From the NCBI GenBank assembly GCA_029979265.1, contig JAPOHW010000018.1:1-60928 (forward strand): a DNA stretch of 60,928 nt, given 5' to 3'. The DNA comes from Actinomycetota bacterium. GTDB taxonomy: Bacteria; Actinomycetota; Acidimicrobiia; Acidimicrobiales; Aldehydirespiratoraceae. The translations under genes and the position numbers were made by a program. Under the pieces are notes generated by a model. It was not told the DNA's origin. It did no database searches and worked only from the letters and a program-made list of their open reading frames with translations. Positions 1-8,711 of this stretch are shown here, piece after piece (position 1 is the stretch's first letter; each line of letters starts with the position of its first letter).

Positions 1-291
1 AGCGAGCGCTTCCTGTTCACCTGCGGCGAGGGCTTCCAGCGGCTGGCGCGCGCGTCCAAGGCGCGCGCGCGCGCGCGGTCGGTCGGCATCGGGGTGGAGT
101 CGAGTTTGACCGTCGCCATCGACTCGAAAAACCGCGGCGGAGGAGTCGCGGAGGTTTCGCGTTTGGAGGGTTCGCCTTTGCGTACGAAGAAGGACGACGA
201 CGACGCGTTGGTCGCCGCGCTGCGCGGTCTGCTGAAGCGCTTGACCCCGAGCGGGTACGTCGACCGGCATAGTTCGAGCCGGGCGAGTATC
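1..291. other. Terminal segment not collinear with the adjacent gene; possible chimeric end
   Basis: From about position 291 to the window start, the sequence no longer encodes the expected continuation of the redoxin-like protein read on the minus strand. Plus-strand frame 1 is instead open from base 1 with codons strongly biased to G/C in the third position, as if it were the 3' part of an unrelated plus-strand gene (contains the stretch KKDDDDALVAALRGLLKRL). I do not recognise that product. A (GC)n alternating tract lies at about 46-79. A HindIII site (AAGCTT, 292-297) sits exactly at the break, which is compatible with a cloning or assembly joint but may be chance. No other feature is supported here. 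Confidence 0.45.
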
Positions 292-579
292 AAGCTTCAC
301 CGGCGCAACGAGATCGACGAGCGCCGAGCGCCGGCGTGCTCGATGGGCCCCGATCGCAGCGAGCCCCGACACGGAGTCGATGGCAACCGGGCGATCGAGC
401 AGTTCGGCGAGCACGGCGAGATCGACAGCCCCGTCGACGACCAGTGCGCTGCGGTCCGGAACGATCACGCAGGTATCGCCTTGGCAAAGCCCTTCGGGCC
501 TGAGTTCCCAGCCGAGATCGACCAGCTGCTGTTCGGTGAGCGTGCCGGTCGATTCGACGATCGCCGTGTCGTTGGTCAT
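292..579 (-). CDS. Redoxin-like protein, N-terminal part only (interrupted)
   Basis: The start ATG at 579-577 overlaps the stop of the MFS gene (ATGA), so this gene is the translationally coupled last member of the MFS operon. About 96 codons (MTNDTAIVESTGTL... to ...LVDLVAP) are in good actinobacterial codon usage. The segment with GLCQGDTCVIVP followed by ALVVDGAVDLA resembles the N-terminal region I recall from a family of thioredoxin-fold (AhpC/TSA-like) proteins, where a redoxin domain opening with APDF and then TLPDLDG-type sequence follows. Here the reading changes character exactly after 'VAP', and no redox-active cysteine region is present. The frame stays open to base 1, but the residues look like non-coding translation. 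Truncation by a chimeric joint is more likely than a real gene fusion. The family assignment is tentative. Confidence 0.5.
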
Positions 580-1853
580 CACGCGATCGTAGCTCGGTCG
601 TTGTCGGGGGCCGGCGGGGCAGCGAGGATCCAGAAGACCACACCGAACGCCGCCGCAATACCCAGGATCGTGAAGCCCAGCCGATAGTCACCGGTCGAGT
701 CCGCGAGCACACCGGCCAGCACAGGGCCGGCGATGGAACCCATGGTGACGATGATCTGCGACCAGCCCATGATCGATGCAAAGGCGGTCGAACCGAAGTA
801 GTCGGCACGGATCGCCTGCATCTGGGGTCCACGCACACCCCAGGCAATGCCGTGGAGCACCACGAACGCGCCGACGGCGGCGACATGATCGACCCACACC
901 AAGATGATCAGTGCAGCACCGTGCATGAGCATTGCAATTCCTGCGATCAGCCGTTTGTTCATGCGGTCGCCGAGGAAACCGCCGAGCGCGGTACCCACGA
1001 TCTGGAAGAGGGGGACGATGCCAGCCACGAGCGCGGCGCGGCCCGCCGAATAGTCGCGGTCTTCGGTGAGATACAGCGCCAGGTGCGCCATGCTCGACGA
1101 CACCATGAGCAGCGCAGCGCCGTGCCCCAGTGAGATCATCCAGAAGCCCCGGGTGCGCATCGCCTCGCCCGCCGTGTAGTGGCGATCGGTGACGCCCTCC
1201 GCCTTTGGGGTCACGTCGGCGTCGTCGGCCGGTAGTCCGTCCATCGGCTCGTCGACATCGTCGGGCGTGCGGTTGGCGATCGCAGCCGCCCACCAGGCAG
1301 CACACGACAGGATCGAGCCAGCGATGATGATGGTGGGCCGCCAACCGATGCGATCGAAACCAAAAACCAGAATCGGCGCGCAGAAGCCGCCGAACGCGAA
1401 TCCCATCGTCAGAATCGACATCGCCCGTGCTCGCCGCCGCTCGAACCATCGCACCGTCGCAGACGTGATGGTGAGAAAGCCGATCAGGCTCATGGCCAAC
1501 GCAAGGATCAGCATCGCGACGACAAACTCGGCCCTGGTGTCGGCCCACGCAATGGCAAGGAAGCCGACCAATCCGAGCACGGCACCTGTCCTCATCACCG
1601 ACTTGATGCCTCGGGTGCCGATGGCTCGTCCCTGGATCGGGCCGAAGACCGCCGTCTCCGCGCGGGTCCCTGCATAGACGAACGACAGGAACGACTTCGA
1701 CCAACCGAACTGGTCTCGCAACTCCACCGCCATGTTGCCGTAGCCCTGGACCCAGATCATCGACTGGAGCGACCACACCACCGAATTGGCACCCACGATT
1801 CGCCATCCGGTGTAGACGCGACGCTTCGGCGCAGTGTCGGTCACGTCAGTCAT
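579..1853 (-). CDS. MFS transporter, monocarboxylate/OFA-like
   Basis: This 424-residue integral membrane protein has about 12 hydrophobic segments in two halves joined by a polar central loop (about residues 195-225, rich in Asp). The N-terminal GWRIVGANSVVW and the first-half EFVVAMLILALAMSLIGF pattern resemble major facilitator proteins of the monocarboxylate/oxalate-formate group, which move small organic acids by proton symport. The charged loop 'RWFERRRARAMSI' after helix 4 is typical of MFS. It lies 9 nt downstream of the Rieske gene stop and overlaps the following gene by ATGA, so it belongs to the same minus-strand operon as the aminotransferase and MmsA. An uptake or export role for the acid handled by that operon is inferred. 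The substrate cannot be read from sequence. Confidence 0.85.
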   Translation of the reverse strand: MTDVTDTAPKRRVYTGWRIVGANSVVWSLQSMIWVQGYGNMAVELRDQFGWSKSFLSFVYAGTRAETAVFGPIQGRAIGTRGIKSVMRTGAVLGLVGFLAIAWADTRAEFVVAMLILALAMSLIGFLTITSATVRWFERRRARAMSILTMGFAFGGFCAPILVFGFDRIGWRPTIIIAGSILSCAAWWAAAIANRTPDDVDEPMDGLPADDADVTPKAEGVTDRHYTAGEAMRTRGFWMISLGHGAALLMVSSSMAHLALYLTEDRDYSAGRAALVAGIVPLFQIVGTALGGFLGDRMNKRLIAGIAMLMHGAALIILVWVDHVAAVGAFVVLHGIAWGVRGPQMQAIRADYFGSTAFASIMGWSQIIVTMGSIAGPVLAGVLADSTGDYRLGFTILGIAAAFGVVFWILAAPPAPDNDRATIA

Positions 1854-1862
1854 GACGGGACT

Positions 1863-2909
1863 CTACGAAGCCTGTTCGAGATACCGGTGGAAGTCTGCGA
1901 TTGTGCCCTCCCGGTCGTCGTCGGCAAGGGGACCGGCATACCCCTGGGTACTGGGGGCCCGAAGATTGCGCTGCAGTCGCTCGAGGACAGCCTGATCCTC
2001 GCCGTTGATCTCTCTCCAGAGGGCGATCGTGCTGTCGACGAGTTCGTCGGGGCACTCGCGAAAGGCCGAGACACTCCAGCGAATCATGGTGCGGTCGACT
2101 GCCAACGGCGAGACGAGGAAGGTGGCACAGAATGTGGCGTTCTGGCATGCGACCTGTGTCGGGAATCGCTGCCACAGAAACGAGCGACCTCGCTGCTCAT
2201 CGCTCAGCCCAGGCTCGCCTGGCGTCGTCGACCGCACACCTGGGGGAAACGCCGAGTAGTAGCTGGTGAAGTCGGGACTCGACGGACCTTTGGAGGCGAG
2301 TCGCGAAGGGGTGAGCGGGTGCAGCGTGTTCTGATGAACGACGGAAAGATGCGAGCCCTCCATGAAGTTCTCGACCATGGCCTTCCAATTGCATGCCCAG
2401 ATCTCGGTCTCGACGTGACGGAAGCGCATTGCGGCCGGATCGAACGGTGCGAGCTCGTCGTCGAGGACAGGAATGGACGGCAGCGGCGCAGGGGTGTCAC
2501 AGACGGCGACGTGCACGAAACCGTGCGCATCGATCGTGAGGGGCCACGAGGGAAGCCGACACTCTGTGACTGCCTCTGGCGCAGTGAACGGCGCCACCCG
2601 CAGTTCCCCATCGGTCGCGTAGGACCATGCGTGGTACGGACAGGTGAAAGTGGTGGACGAACCCGTTCCGTCGGCGACCGGCATACCGCGATGACGGCAG
2701 ATGTTGGACAGGGCCCGCAACTCGCCGTCGTCGCCGCGAACCACCAGCACCGGCTCGTCGAGAATCGTGATAGTCACGAAGTCACCCGGCCCGGAGAGTT
2801 CGTCGGCACGGCCGATGCAGTGCCAGGCCGGGCGCAGGATGGACTCGATCTCGGTTTCCAGCCGGGCCGGATCGGTGTAGGCCTTCGCCGGCAGCGTCCT
2901 TGGCCCCAC
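1863..2909 (-). CDS. Rieske non-haem iron oxygenase alpha subunit
   Basis: The protein is 348 residues from a GTG start at 2909. The longer open frame upstream of this overlaps the aldehyde dehydrogenase in another frame and reads as non-coding. The GTG start gives the N-terminus RTLPAKAYTDPA, which is typical of this family. The Rieske [2Fe-2S] motif is intact (CRHRGMPVADG, then CPYHAW). The mononuclear iron site follows as ENFMEGSHLSVVH, giving the H-x4-H ligands. It is a terminal oxygenase that would hydroxylate or demethylate a small substrate using electrons from a reductase, but no ferredoxin or reductase gene lies nearby. It starts 7 nt after the MmsA stop, so it is co-transcribed with the aminotransferase and dehydrogenase. 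The substrate is unknown; a quaternary amine or aromatic acid are possibilities. Confidence 0.85.
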   Translation of the reverse strand: MGPRTLPAKAYTDPARLETEIESILRPAWHCIGRADELSGPGDFVTITILDEPVLVVRGDDGELRALSNICRHRGMPVADGTGSSTTFTCPYHAWSYATDGELRVAPFTAPEAVTECRLPSWPLTIDAHGFVHVAVCDTPAPLPSIPVLDDELAPFDPAAMRFRHVETEIWACNWKAMVENFMEGSHLSVVHQNTLHPLTPSRLASKGPSSPDFTSYYSAFPPGVRSTTPGEPGLSDEQRGRSFLWQRFPTQVACQNATFCATFLVSPLAVDRTMIRWSVSAFRECPDELVDSTIALWREINGEDQAVLERLQRNLRAPSTQGYAGPLADDDREGTIADFHRYLEQAS

Positions 2910-2916
2910 AGACTGC

Positions 2917-4413
2917 TCAGTCGTTGCGGGGGAACCCGAGGTCGACTGTCGAGGTCGACGGGTCGGGCCATCGGGTCGTGATGGCTTGTGGCTTGGTGTA
3001 GAACCGCACGCCCTCCGGGCCGTACATCGCAGTGTCGCTGAAGATCGAATCCTTCCACCCACCGAAGGAGTGGTAGGCAACCGGGACAGGAATCGGCACG
3101 TTGACACCCACCATGCCGACCGGTGCCTCCTCACAGAACTGCCGAGCTGCTCCGCCGTCGCGGGTGAAGATCGCGGTGCCGTTGCCGTACGGGTTGTCGT
3201 CGAGGAGTTTGATGGCGTCATCGAACGTCGGCACCCGAACCACGCCGAGGAGTGGACCGAACACCTCGTCTCGGTACACGCTCATCTCGGGGGTCACGTC
3301 GTCGAGCAGCGTGCATCCGAGGAAATATCCGTCCCCGTCGAACTGCTTGTCGCGGCCGTCGAGGACGACCGTGGCCCCTGCATCTGCTCCAGCAGCGACG
3401 TAGGAGGCGACCCGGTCGCGGGCTTCCTGGGTGACGAGCGGTCCCATCTCTGACGATGGATCCATGCCGTCACCGATGGTGAGCGTGCGGGTTCGCTCGG
3501 CGATCGCCTCCACCAACGGATCGGCGGCATCACCGACGGCAACGACCACCGAGATCGCCATGCACCGTTCTCCGGCCGAGCCGAACGCAGCCGACACCGC
3601 AGCATCGGCTGCGAGCCCGATATCGGCATCGGGCAGCACCAGCATGTGGTTCTTGGCGCCACCCAACGCCTGGACCCGCTTGCCGTTCTCACTCGCCGTG
3701 CGATGGATGTACTGCGCGATCGGCGTCGACCCGACGAAGCTCACAGCCTTGATGTCGGGGTGGTCGAGGATCCGGTCGACCGCGGTCTTGTCCCCGTTGA
3801 CCACGTTGAACACCCCGTCGGGGAAGCCAGCCTCGTGGATGAGTTCGGCGAGGAACAGCGCCGAGGTCGGGTCCTTCTCGCTCGGCTTGAGGATGAAGGT
3901 GTTTCCGCACCCGAGTGCGTTGGGGATCATCCAGAGCGGGACCATCGCCGGGAAGTTGAACGGCGTGATCCCGGCGACCACACCGAGTGGGCGACGCACC
4001 GTGGTGACGTCGACACCGGTGGAGACCTGGTTCGAATGCATCCCTTTGAGCATCTCGCCGATGTTGCAGGCGAACTCGATGTTCTCGAGGCCGCGTGCAA
4101 CCTCTCCCATGGCGTCACTGTGGACCTTGCCGTGCTCGGCAGTGATCTTGGCCGCCAACTCACTGGCGTGGTGATCGACGAGGTTGCGGAGGTTGAACAT
4201 CGCCTTGGTGCGGGCGGCGATCGACGAGTAGCGCCAGTCCTGCCACGCTGCGTGGGCCGTGGCGACGGCATGGTCGACCTCGGCCACCGAGGCCAGCGCA
4301 ACCGCACCGGTCTGCGCACCGGTAGCGGGGTTGAAGACGGGTGCAGTGTTTCCTGACGTTCCTTCGACGGTTCGCCCACCGACGAAGTGGCCGAGTTCGA
4401 TGATCTCGTGCAT
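2917..4413 (-). CDS. mmsA: Methylmalonate-semialdehyde dehydrogenase (CoA-acylating)
   Basis: The 498-residue ALDH-fold enzyme is read from ATG 4413, with a good GAGGAG ribosome site 8 nt upstream. An upstream in-frame ATG would give an unnatural N-terminus overlapping the aminotransferase. It has the NAD-binding ITPFNFPAMVPLW, VGSTPIAQYI and the nucleophile in GSAGERCMA. At the position of the usual ALDH general-base glutamate it has GGAKNH, the pattern I associate with CoA-dependent methylmalonate-semialdehyde dehydrogenases. These convert methylmalonate or malonate semialdehyde to propionyl-CoA or acetyl-CoA with release of CO2. It lies 16 nt after the aminotransferase. Propionyl-CoA produced here could feed the methylmalonyl-CoA mutase encoded further along the window. 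Confidence 0.92.
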   Translation of the reverse strand: MHEIIELGHFVGGRTVEGTSGNTAPVFNPATGAQTGAVALASVAEVDHAVATAHAAWQDWRYSSIAARTKAMFNLRNLVDHHASELAAKITAEHGKVHSDAMGEVARGLENIEFACNIGEMLKGMHSNQVSTGVDVTTVRRPLGVVAGITPFNFPAMVPLWMIPNALGCGNTFILKPSEKDPTSALFLAELIHEAGFPDGVFNVVNGDKTAVDRILDHPDIKAVSFVGSTPIAQYIHRTASENGKRVQALGGAKNHMLVLPDADIGLAADAAVSAAFGSAGERCMAISVVVAVGDAADPLVEAIAERTRTLTIGDGMDPSSEMGPLVTQEARDRVASYVAAGADAGATVVLDGRDKQFDGDGYFLGCTLLDDVTPEMSVYRDEVFGPLLGVVRVPTFDDAIKLLDDNPYGNGTAIFTRDGGAARQFCEEAPVGMVGVNVPIPVPVAYHSFGGWKDSIFSDTAMYGPEGVRFYTKPQAITTRWPDPSTSTVDLGFPRND

Positions 4414-4429
4414 GACGGTGCTCCTCGGT

Positions 4430-5737
4430 TCAGCGGGTGGCGTTGATGTCGTCGATGGCGGCGAGCATCGCCTCGATGCCCTCGTCCATCTCTGCCTCGG
4501 TGACATTGAGCATCGGGGCGATTCGGATCACGTTGCCGTACAGACCACCCTTGCCGACGAGCAGTCCGTGGGCTCGGCAACGCTCCAGGAATGCAGCCGC
4601 GGTGCTGGCATCGGCCTCGTTCGAGCCTTCGTGCACGAACTCGATCGCCTGCATGAGGCCCTTTCCGCGAAGTTCGGCCATCCAGTCGTTGGCAGCCACT
4701 GCTGCTTCGAGACCGGCGCTGAGTTGGTGTCCGCGGGCCAAGGCATTGGCCTGCATCCCCTCGTCTTCGAGGGCCTGCAGGGTGGCGTTGCCGGCCGCAG
4801 CCGACAGAGGGTTGCCCCCGAAGGTCGAAAACGACGTCACCTTGATGGTGTCCATGATCTCGGCTCGTGCAACCACTCCCGCCAGCGCAGCCCCGTTGCC
4901 CACACCCTTGGCGAACGTGAGCATGTCAGGAACCACGTCGTGGGCTTCGTAGCCCCAGAAGTGCTCGCCGGTGCGTCCCCATCCGGTCTGGACCTCGTCG
5001 GAGATCAGCAGGATCCCCCGCGCATCGAGTTCCTTTCGAAACGCACCGAAGAAGCCGTCGGGAGGTGTGGCGAAGCCGCCGACCCCTTGAATGGGTTCGG
5101 CGATAAGGCAGGCAACGTCGCCGGCCGACATCATGTCGAGCATCTGCGCAAGGTCGTCGACGCACGCCGCCGTGAACGCGGCGTCGTCGAGAGCGCGGAA
5201 CGGGCTGCGCAACCGGTAGCCACCCTGGACGAAGTGCACGTCGAGTCCCGAAATCGATGTCGACGACCACGAGCTGTGCGAGGTGATCGCCTGCGCCGTG
5301 AAGGACCGGCCGTGGTAGCTGTTGCGCATCGCCAGGACCTGATTGCTCTTGCGAAAGCTGGTGGCGAGGAGCAAGGCGGTGTCGTTGGCCTCGGTACCCG
5401 ACGAGGTGAAGAAGACCCGGGCATCGGGAATGCCCGAGAGTCGGGTGATCCGCTCGGCGAGCTCGATCATGGGCTCGTTGAGGTAGAGCGTGGACGTATG
5501 CATGACCTTCGCTGCCTGTTCGGTGACGGCTGCACACACCTTCGGGTGGTTGTGCCCGATCATGGTGGTGAGCACACCGCCGAAGAAGTCGAGGTATCGC
5601 TCGCCCGCGGCGGAAAAGACATAGCTGCCCTCACCCCGGTCGATCGAGATCGGCTGTTCGAACATCGGTTTGACGAAGGATGGAAGGACTGCTCGATATC
5701 GCTCGAGCAGCTCCGCATCGACGGAAGCGTTCTCCAT
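4430..5737 (-). CDS. Class III PLP-dependent aminotransferase (omega-amino acid type)
   Basis: This 435-residue fold-type I aminotransferase starts at ATG 5737, preceded by GGGAG. A second in-frame ATG at 5776 lies inside the divergent control region and is less likely. It shows SSGTEANDTAL (phosphate loop), ISDEVQTGWGRTG (the Asp that contacts the PLP nitrogen) and the Schiff-base lysine in LTFAKGVGNG. Enzymes of this class move the terminal amino group of beta-alanine, 3-aminoisobutyrate, GABA or similar substrates to pyruvate or 2-oxoglutarate. Co-transcription with MmsA suggests 3-aminoisobutyrate or beta-alanine, giving the semialdehyde MmsA uses; this is inference. It is the first gene of a minus-strand operon running to the window start and is transcribed divergently from the MocR regulator. 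Confidence 0.9.
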   Translation of the reverse strand: MENASVDAELLERYRAVLPSFVKPMFEQPISIDRGEGSYVFSAAGERYLDFFGGVLTTMIGHNHPKVCAAVTEQAAKVMHTSTLYLNEPMIELAERITRLSGIPDARVFFTSSGTEANDTALLLATSFRKSNQVLAMRNSYHGRSFTAQAITSHSSWSSTSISGLDVHFVQGGYRLRSPFRALDDAAFTAACVDDLAQMLDMMSAGDVACLIAEPIQGVGGFATPPDGFFGAFRKELDARGILLISDEVQTGWGRTGEHFWGYEAHDVVPDMLTFAKGVGNGAALAGVVARAEIMDTIKVTSFSTFGGNPLSAAAGNATLQALEDEGMQANALARGHQLSAGLEAAVAANDWMAELRGKGLMQAIEFVHEGSNEADASTAAAFLERCRAHGLLVGKGGLYGNVIRIAPMLNVTEAEMDEGIEAMLAAIDDINATR

Positions 5738-5799
5738 CTCCCGATCATCTCCCGAATCGGTATTGCACACAACCACAGCTTTGTTCTATACAAAGTTTG
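5738..5799. promoter_or_regulatory. Divergent control region with MocR operator candidate
   Basis: The 62-bp gap between the aminotransferase and mocR-like starts holds a perfect inverted repeat, CTTTGT-N5-ACAAAG (5779-5795). It overlaps TATACA (5787-5792), which with TTGCAC (5763-5768, spacer 18) makes a convincing promoter for the regulator. The -10 ends 7 nt before the GTG, so the mRNA would be leaderless. Binding at the repeat would block this promoter and sit upstream of the divergent aminotransferase promoter. Autoregulation is inferred. Confidence 0.65.
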
Positions 5800-7158
5800 G
5801 TGAGCCTGACCCCGCACACGATCGCCTCCCGGATCGACGGCCGGACCGCGGCCGACATCGCGACCTCGATTGCGCAGGCGATCCGCACCGGTGAGATCCC
5901 TGCCGCCAGCACGCTCCCGACGATTCGGAGCCTGGCCGATGCGCTCCACACCAGCCCGAGCACCGTGTCCGACGCTTGGCGCACACTCCGCCGCCATGGC
6001 TTGATCGACACCGACCGCCGACGGGGCACCACCGTGCGAGCCGATCGGCCGTTCGGCAGCGAACGTTGGTGGCACGTTCCCGTCGCGCCAGGAACGCTCG
6101 AGCTCGACCTCAGCACCGGCACACCCGACCCCGCCCTGCTCCCCGACCTCGGCTCGGCGCTCGGTCGGGTGCAGATCGATCACCAGGTGACGAGCTATCT
6201 CGATCGTCCACTGCTCCCTGCGCTCGAGGCCGAATTGCGACGCCGCTGGCCCTTCGATCCTGCCGCCGTCACGGTGCTCGACGGCGCCCAGGACGCCCTC
6301 GATCGCACGATCACGATGACCATCGGCTTGGGAGATCGAGTCGTGGTCGAAACCCCGACGTTTCCGCCTCTGCTCGACATGCTCGAGTTGGCCGGTGCCG
6401 ACATCGTGGGTGTACCGGTCGACGCCGAGGGCCTCGACCCCGAGGGGCTTGCCGAGGCCCTCGGCGAACCGACCCGAGCGATCTTCGTCCAGCCCCGAGC
6501 CCACAATCCGACCGGCGCAGCGTTCACAACCGCACGGGCTTCGTTGCTTGCCGAACTCATCGAGCCGACCAACGCACTGATCGTCGAGGATGATCACTCC
6601 GGTGATGTCGCCGGCGTCCCGCTCGTGAGCCTTGGCCGATGGCTGCCGGATCGTACGATCCACATCCACAGCTTCTCAAAGAGCCACGGCCCCGACCTGC
6701 GCCTCGCTGCGGTCGGCGGTGCAGCCGAGCCGATCAGTGCCATCGTGCGGCGCCGACAACTCGGCGCATCATGGACCAGCCGACTGCTCCAGCAAGTTCT
6801 GCTCGAGCTTCTCACCGATCCGGACGCTCAGGCAGCCGTAACGATGGCGGCCGAACGCTACCTCGCACGCCGTCGCGCCCTCGGAGCGGCACTCGTCCAA
6901 CGAGGCCTGAACGTCGAGCCGCTCGGTACCGGGCTCAACCTCTGGATTCCCGTCGCCGACGAGCAGTCGACGGTTGTCGGCCTTGCCGCACTCGGTGTCG
7001 GGGTCGCACCGGGCAAGCCCTTCGAGGTCATGCCGTCGGCGAGCGACCACATTCGAGTGACGATCTCGACCCTCGACGACCCCTCCGAACTCGCTGATGC
7101 ACTCGTGGCAACCGGAACCAGCGGGAACGTCGGCTACGCCCCGACGAGCGCTCGCTGA
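5800..7158 (+). CDS. MocR/GabR-family transcriptional regulator
   Basis: This 452-residue fusion has an N-terminal GntR-type winged helix (about residues 10-75, with ASTLPTIRSLADAL and STVSDAWRTLRRHGL) and a C-terminal aminotransferase-like domain. The PLP-lysine region is HSFSKSHGPDLRL. The GTG at 5800 is chosen because a TATACA box ends 7 nt upstream and because the residues further upstream overlap the divergent control region. MocR proteins sense an amino acid or PLP through the aminotransferase domain and switch divergent amine catabolic genes. It lies divergent from the aminotransferase/mmsA operon and convergent with a succinate-semialdehyde-type dehydrogenase. Control of the aminotransferase operon is the obvious inference. 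Confidence 0.9.
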   Translation: MSLTPHTIASRIDGRTAADIATSIAQAIRTGEIPAASTLPTIRSLADALHTSPSTVSDAWRTLRRHGLIDTDRRRGTTVRADRPFGSERWWHVPVAPGTLELDLSTGTPDPALLPDLGSALGRVQIDHQVTSYLDRPLLPALEAELRRRWPFDPAAVTVLDGAQDALDRTITMTIGLGDRVVVETPTFPPLLDMLELAGADIVGVPVDAEGLDPEGLAEALGEPTRAIFVQPRAHNPTGAAFTTARASLLAELIEPTNALIVEDDHSGDVAGVPLVSLGRWLPDRTIHIHSFSKSHGPDLRLAAVGGAAEPISAIVRRRQLGASWTSRLLQQVLLELLTDPDAQAAVTMAAERYLARRRALGAALVQRGLNVEPLGTGLNLWIPVADEQSTVVGLAALGVGVAPGKPFEVMPSASDHIRVTISTLDDPSELADALVATGTSGNVGYAPTSAR

Positions 7159-7185
7159 CGGCGACACAGAGCGGGTCGGTCGAGA

Positions 7186-7208
7186 GGGTCGTCGCCAGTG
7201 AACGACCC
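7186..7208. terminator. Hairpin between convergent genes
   Basis: GGGTCGT (7186-7192) pairs with ACGACCC (7202-7208) across a 9-nt loop in the 68-bp gap between the convergent MocR and ALDH genes. There is no T tract, so this is only a candidate bidirectional terminator. Confidence 0.35.
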
Positions 7209-7226
7209 ACCTGCGACAACGGCGAC

Positions 7227-8648
7227 CTACCAGTTCGCTGCGATGTACTGCGTCTCGCAGAACTCGAAGATGCCTTCGTGCGCCCCTTCGCGTCCAAGAC
7301 CGGACTGCTTCATGCCCCCGAACGGCGCTGCCGGGTCCGACATTGCGCCGCGGTTGATGCCGACCATGCCGGCGTGGATCCGCTCGCCCACCCCCATCGC
7401 CCGAGCAACGTCACCCGAGTAGACGTAGGCAGCGAGACCCATCTCGGTGTCGTTTGCCCACTCGATCATCTGGTCGGTGTCGGTGAACGGAATCACTGGA
7501 GCGACCGGACCGAAGATCTCCTCTCGGGTGATCGGCGACTCCATCGTGACGTCGCCCAACACGGTCGGGGCATAGAAGAATCCTGGGCCGTCGATGGGGG
7601 CGCCACCAACCGCCGCGGAGGCCCCAGCGGCAATGGCGCCCCGCACGAGGCCATCGATCGTCTCGATCGCACCGGCGTTGATCATCGGGCCGCACGTGAC
7701 CCCGTCGTCCATACCGTTCCCGACCTTCACCGAACCCATGGCGACAGCCAGGCGGTCCGTGAACTCCGCTGCGATGTCGGCGTGGGCAAACATCCGATTC
7801 GCGGCAGTGCACACCTCGGCGGAGTGCCGCATCTTTGCAACCATGGCACCCTCGACCGCTGCGTCGAGATCAGCATCCTCCAACACCACGAAAGGCGCGT
7901 TGCCACCCAGTTCCATGCCGACCTTCAGTACCCGGTCGGCGCATCGCTTCAGCAGGACTCGACCGACCTCGGTCGATCCGGTGAACGAGACCATGCGGGT
8001 GGCGCGATGTTCGGTCGCCGCGTCGAACCACGATCCTGACGACTGGGTCGGCACCACGTTGACCAACCCGGCCGGCACCCCCGCCTCCTCGAGCAGTTCC
8101 GCGATCCGCAAGGCGGTGAGCGGCGTCTCCTTGGGTGGCTTGATGACGCATGCGTTGCCAGCGGCCAGGGCAGGTGCGACCTTGCGGGTGATCATGGCGG
8201 CCGGGAAGTTCCACGGTGTCACCATGACCACCACCCCGACCGGCGGATGATGAACGATGATCTTGTTTGTGCCCCCGGGTGCCGTCTTGATGATGCCGTC
8301 GATCCGGACCGCCTCTTCGCTGTTCCATCGGAAGAACTCGGCGGCATACGCGATCTCACCCTTGGCGTCGGCCAGCGGCTTGCCATGCTCGAGCGTGATC
8401 AGTGCCGCGAGCTCGTCGGTGTGATCGATCAGGGTCTGCCAACACGACCGCAAGACCTCGGCCCGAACACGAGGCGCGGTCTGCGCCCACGACCGCTGCG
8501 CCCGGTCGGCTGCCTCGACCGCAGCGGTGGCCTCTGCGGGTCCGCCGGCGGCAACGGTGGCAATCTCGTCACCGGTGGCCGGATTTGTCACCGACACGCG
8601 GTCGGGTCCGTCGGACCACACCCCGCCGATCAACATCTGTGTCTGCAT
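7227..8648 (-). CDS. NAD(P)-dependent succinate-semialdehyde dehydrogenase family enzyme
   Basis: The 473-residue aldehyde dehydrogenase carries the standard catalytic set: TPWNFPAAMITRK, TGSTEVGR, the general base in MELGGNAP and the nucleophile in HSAEVCTAANR. The spacing and the C-terminal FGGMKQSGLGREGAHEG match the GabD (succinate/glutarate semialdehyde) branch, which oxidises the semialdehyde to the diacid. Unlike the MmsA gene, it keeps the catalytic glutamate. It lies tail-to-tail with the MocR regulator and could complete omega-amino acid breakdown with the aminotransferase at 4430-5737. A CATCGT hexamer lies 6 nt before the ATG; it would make the mRNA leaderless but is a poor -10 because the first base is C. 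Confidence 0.88.
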   Translation of the reverse strand: MQTQMLIGGVWSDGPDRVSVTNPATGDEIATVAAGGPAEATAAVEAADRAQRSWAQTAPRVRAEVLRSCWQTLIDHTDELAALITLEHGKPLADAKGEIAYAAEFFRWNSEEAVRIDGIIKTAPGGTNKIIVHHPPVGVVVMVTPWNFPAAMITRKVAPALAAGNACVIKPPKETPLTALRIAELLEEAGVPAGLVNVVPTQSSGSWFDAATEHRATRMVSFTGSTEVGRVLLKRCADRVLKVGMELGGNAPFVVLEDADLDAAVEGAMVAKMRHSAEVCTAANRMFAHADIAAEFTDRLAVAMGSVKVGNGMDDGVTCGPMINAGAIETIDGLVRGAIAAGASAAVGGAPIDGPGFFYAPTVLGDVTMESPITREEIFGPVAPVIPFTDTDQMIEWANDTEMGLAAYVYSGDVARAMGVGERIHAGMVGINRGAMSDPAAPFGGMKQSGLGREGAHEGIFEFCETQYIAANW

Positions 8649-8711
8649 GGCGAAACGATGGCACGGGCCGCCGCGAATGCCAACCGTCGGTCGATCTTCG
8701 GGTCGCTGGGC

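Noticed and set aside
46..79. CG-repeat as a functional Z-DNA or origin element
   Set aside because: Too short, and located in a segment that is probably not native.
2910..3221. N-terminal extension of the Rieske gene
   Set aside because: Ser/Thr-rich residues overlapping mmsA in another frame. The family N-terminus begins just after the GTG at 2909.
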